A stretch of 6,434 bases of DNA from Bacteroidota bacterium (GTDB lineage: Bacteria; Bacteroidota; Bacteroidia; Chitinophagales; Chitinophagaceae). Below, in pieces: positions 6,106 through 6,434 of this stretch (the first letter of the stretch is position 1; each line of letters starts with the position of its first letter). The stretch is taken from NCBI GenBank assembly GCA_023427575.1, contig JAEZAY010000063.1:1-6434 (forward strand). Reading direction: 5' to 3'. The notes under the pieces were generated by a model. The model was not told the DNA's origin, did not search any database, and was given only the letters and a program-made list of their open reading frames with translations. Made by a program: the position numbers and the translations under genes.

Positions 6106-6434
6106 CAGAGCGGGGCAGAATTGATTTTCATGGCCTGTTTTTTTTGCAGCTTACGGGGATATACTATAAAATACCAGATGATAAAAAGGGCTGATAAAAA
6201 TAAAATAGAAATGCTCAAAAACAGCGGCATGGAGGAATACCGGGTTATATATCCTTCCAGAAATCCGGCAACAATAAAAACGGGCACCAGACCTACCATT
6301 AATTTCAAGCCGTCTTTTGTTCCTCTTTTTAATGATTCCAAACGGCTATACGTACCCGGAAATAAGATACTGTTCCCCACAATAAACCCCGCGCCGCCGG
6401 CAATAATGATGGCCGAAATTTCCAGGGTTCCATG
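6105..6434 (-). CDS. SpoIIM/DUF95-family integral membrane protein, 5'-truncated
   Basis: This is the C-terminal part (109 visible residues) of a stage II sporulation protein M family member. The frame is open to the right edge of the window; the GTG at 6380 is internal and the real start lies beyond 6434. The first visible residues, HGTLEISAIIIAGGAG, are the diagnostic His-Gly-x-x-Glu motif of this family at the start of a membrane helix. Two more hydrophobic helices follow (about 6311-6246, containing GLVPVFIVAGFLEGYITR, and about 6230-6156), and the protein ends with a short basic cytosolic tail (PRKLQKKQAMK). In Firmicutes SpoIIM takes part in septal peptidoglycan degradation during engulfment, but this phylum does not sporulate and the role here is unknown. 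It is the first visible gene of the cassette and overlaps the next start by one base. Family confidence is high despite truncation. Confidence 0.9.
   Translation of the reverse strand, partial: HGTLEISAIIIAGGAGFIVGNSILFPGTYSRLESLKRGTKDGLKLMVGLVPVFIVAGFLEGYITRYSSMPLFLSISILFLSALFIIWYFIVYPRKLQKKQAMKINSAPL

Noticed and set aside
6378..6380. GTG on the minus strand at 6380 as the start of a 91-residue protein
   Set aside because: The upstream frame encodes the SpoIIM-family HGTLEIS motif up to the window edge, so this is an internal Val codon in a truncated gene.
1..6434. Defence system, prophage, insertion sequence, CRISPR or RNA gene
   Set aside because: MoxR-vWA pairs occur in some conflict systems, but no nuclease, toxin, transposase, integrase, terminal repeat, spaced repeat array or tRNA/rRNA-like sequence was seen. 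The gene set matches a conserved chromosomal cassette.

Overview
The window looks like chromosomal DNA from a member of the Bacteroidota. This is inferred from the gene content: a TamL-type outer-membrane barrel, a short TruB without room for a PUA domain, and the gene order SpoIIM, DUF4129, DUF4350, MoxR, DUF58 with the family forms usual in that phylum. Start sites lack strong Shine-Dalgarno sequences, and two genes begin with TTG. A finer placement is not supported. Coding is nearly continuous, base composition looks uniform, and there is no sign of mobile DNA, RNA genes, CRISPR or prophage.

Layout: positions 1-1041 (+) hold the C-terminal part of a BamA/TamA-superfamily outer-membrane protein, cut by the left edge. 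All other genes lie on the minus strand. Read in transcription order from the right edge they are: the C-terminal part of a SpoIIM/DUF95 membrane protein (6434-6105, cut by the right edge), a DUF4129 membrane protein (6105-5347), a DUF4350 protein with a lipobox and a membrane segment (5350-4127), a MoxR-family AAA+ ATPase (4118-3141), a DUF58 vWA-like membrane protein (3138-1795), then an 82-base spacer and truB (1712-1029). truB meets the barrel gene tail to tail with a 13-base overlap.

The five genes from SpoIIM to DUF58 overlap or are separated by at most 8 bases, so they are almost certainly one operon. MoxR is the only evident enzyme among them. DUF58 is the usual vWA-type partner of MoxR, and the other three are membrane proteins, which suggests an ATP-driven complex at the inner membrane whose substrate is unknown. 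This cassette is a recurrent conserved neighbourhood rather than a new discovery, but its function is poorly defined. The most notable details are: a DUF58 vWA domain that seems to lack the metal-binding serines and aspartate; a possible sequence relationship between the cytosolic tails of the DUF4129 and DUF4350 proteins; a DUF4350 protein that combines a lipobox with a membrane segment; and two well-supported TTG starts. truB (tRNA U55 pseudouridine synthase) is a housekeeping gene with no evident functional link to the cassette.
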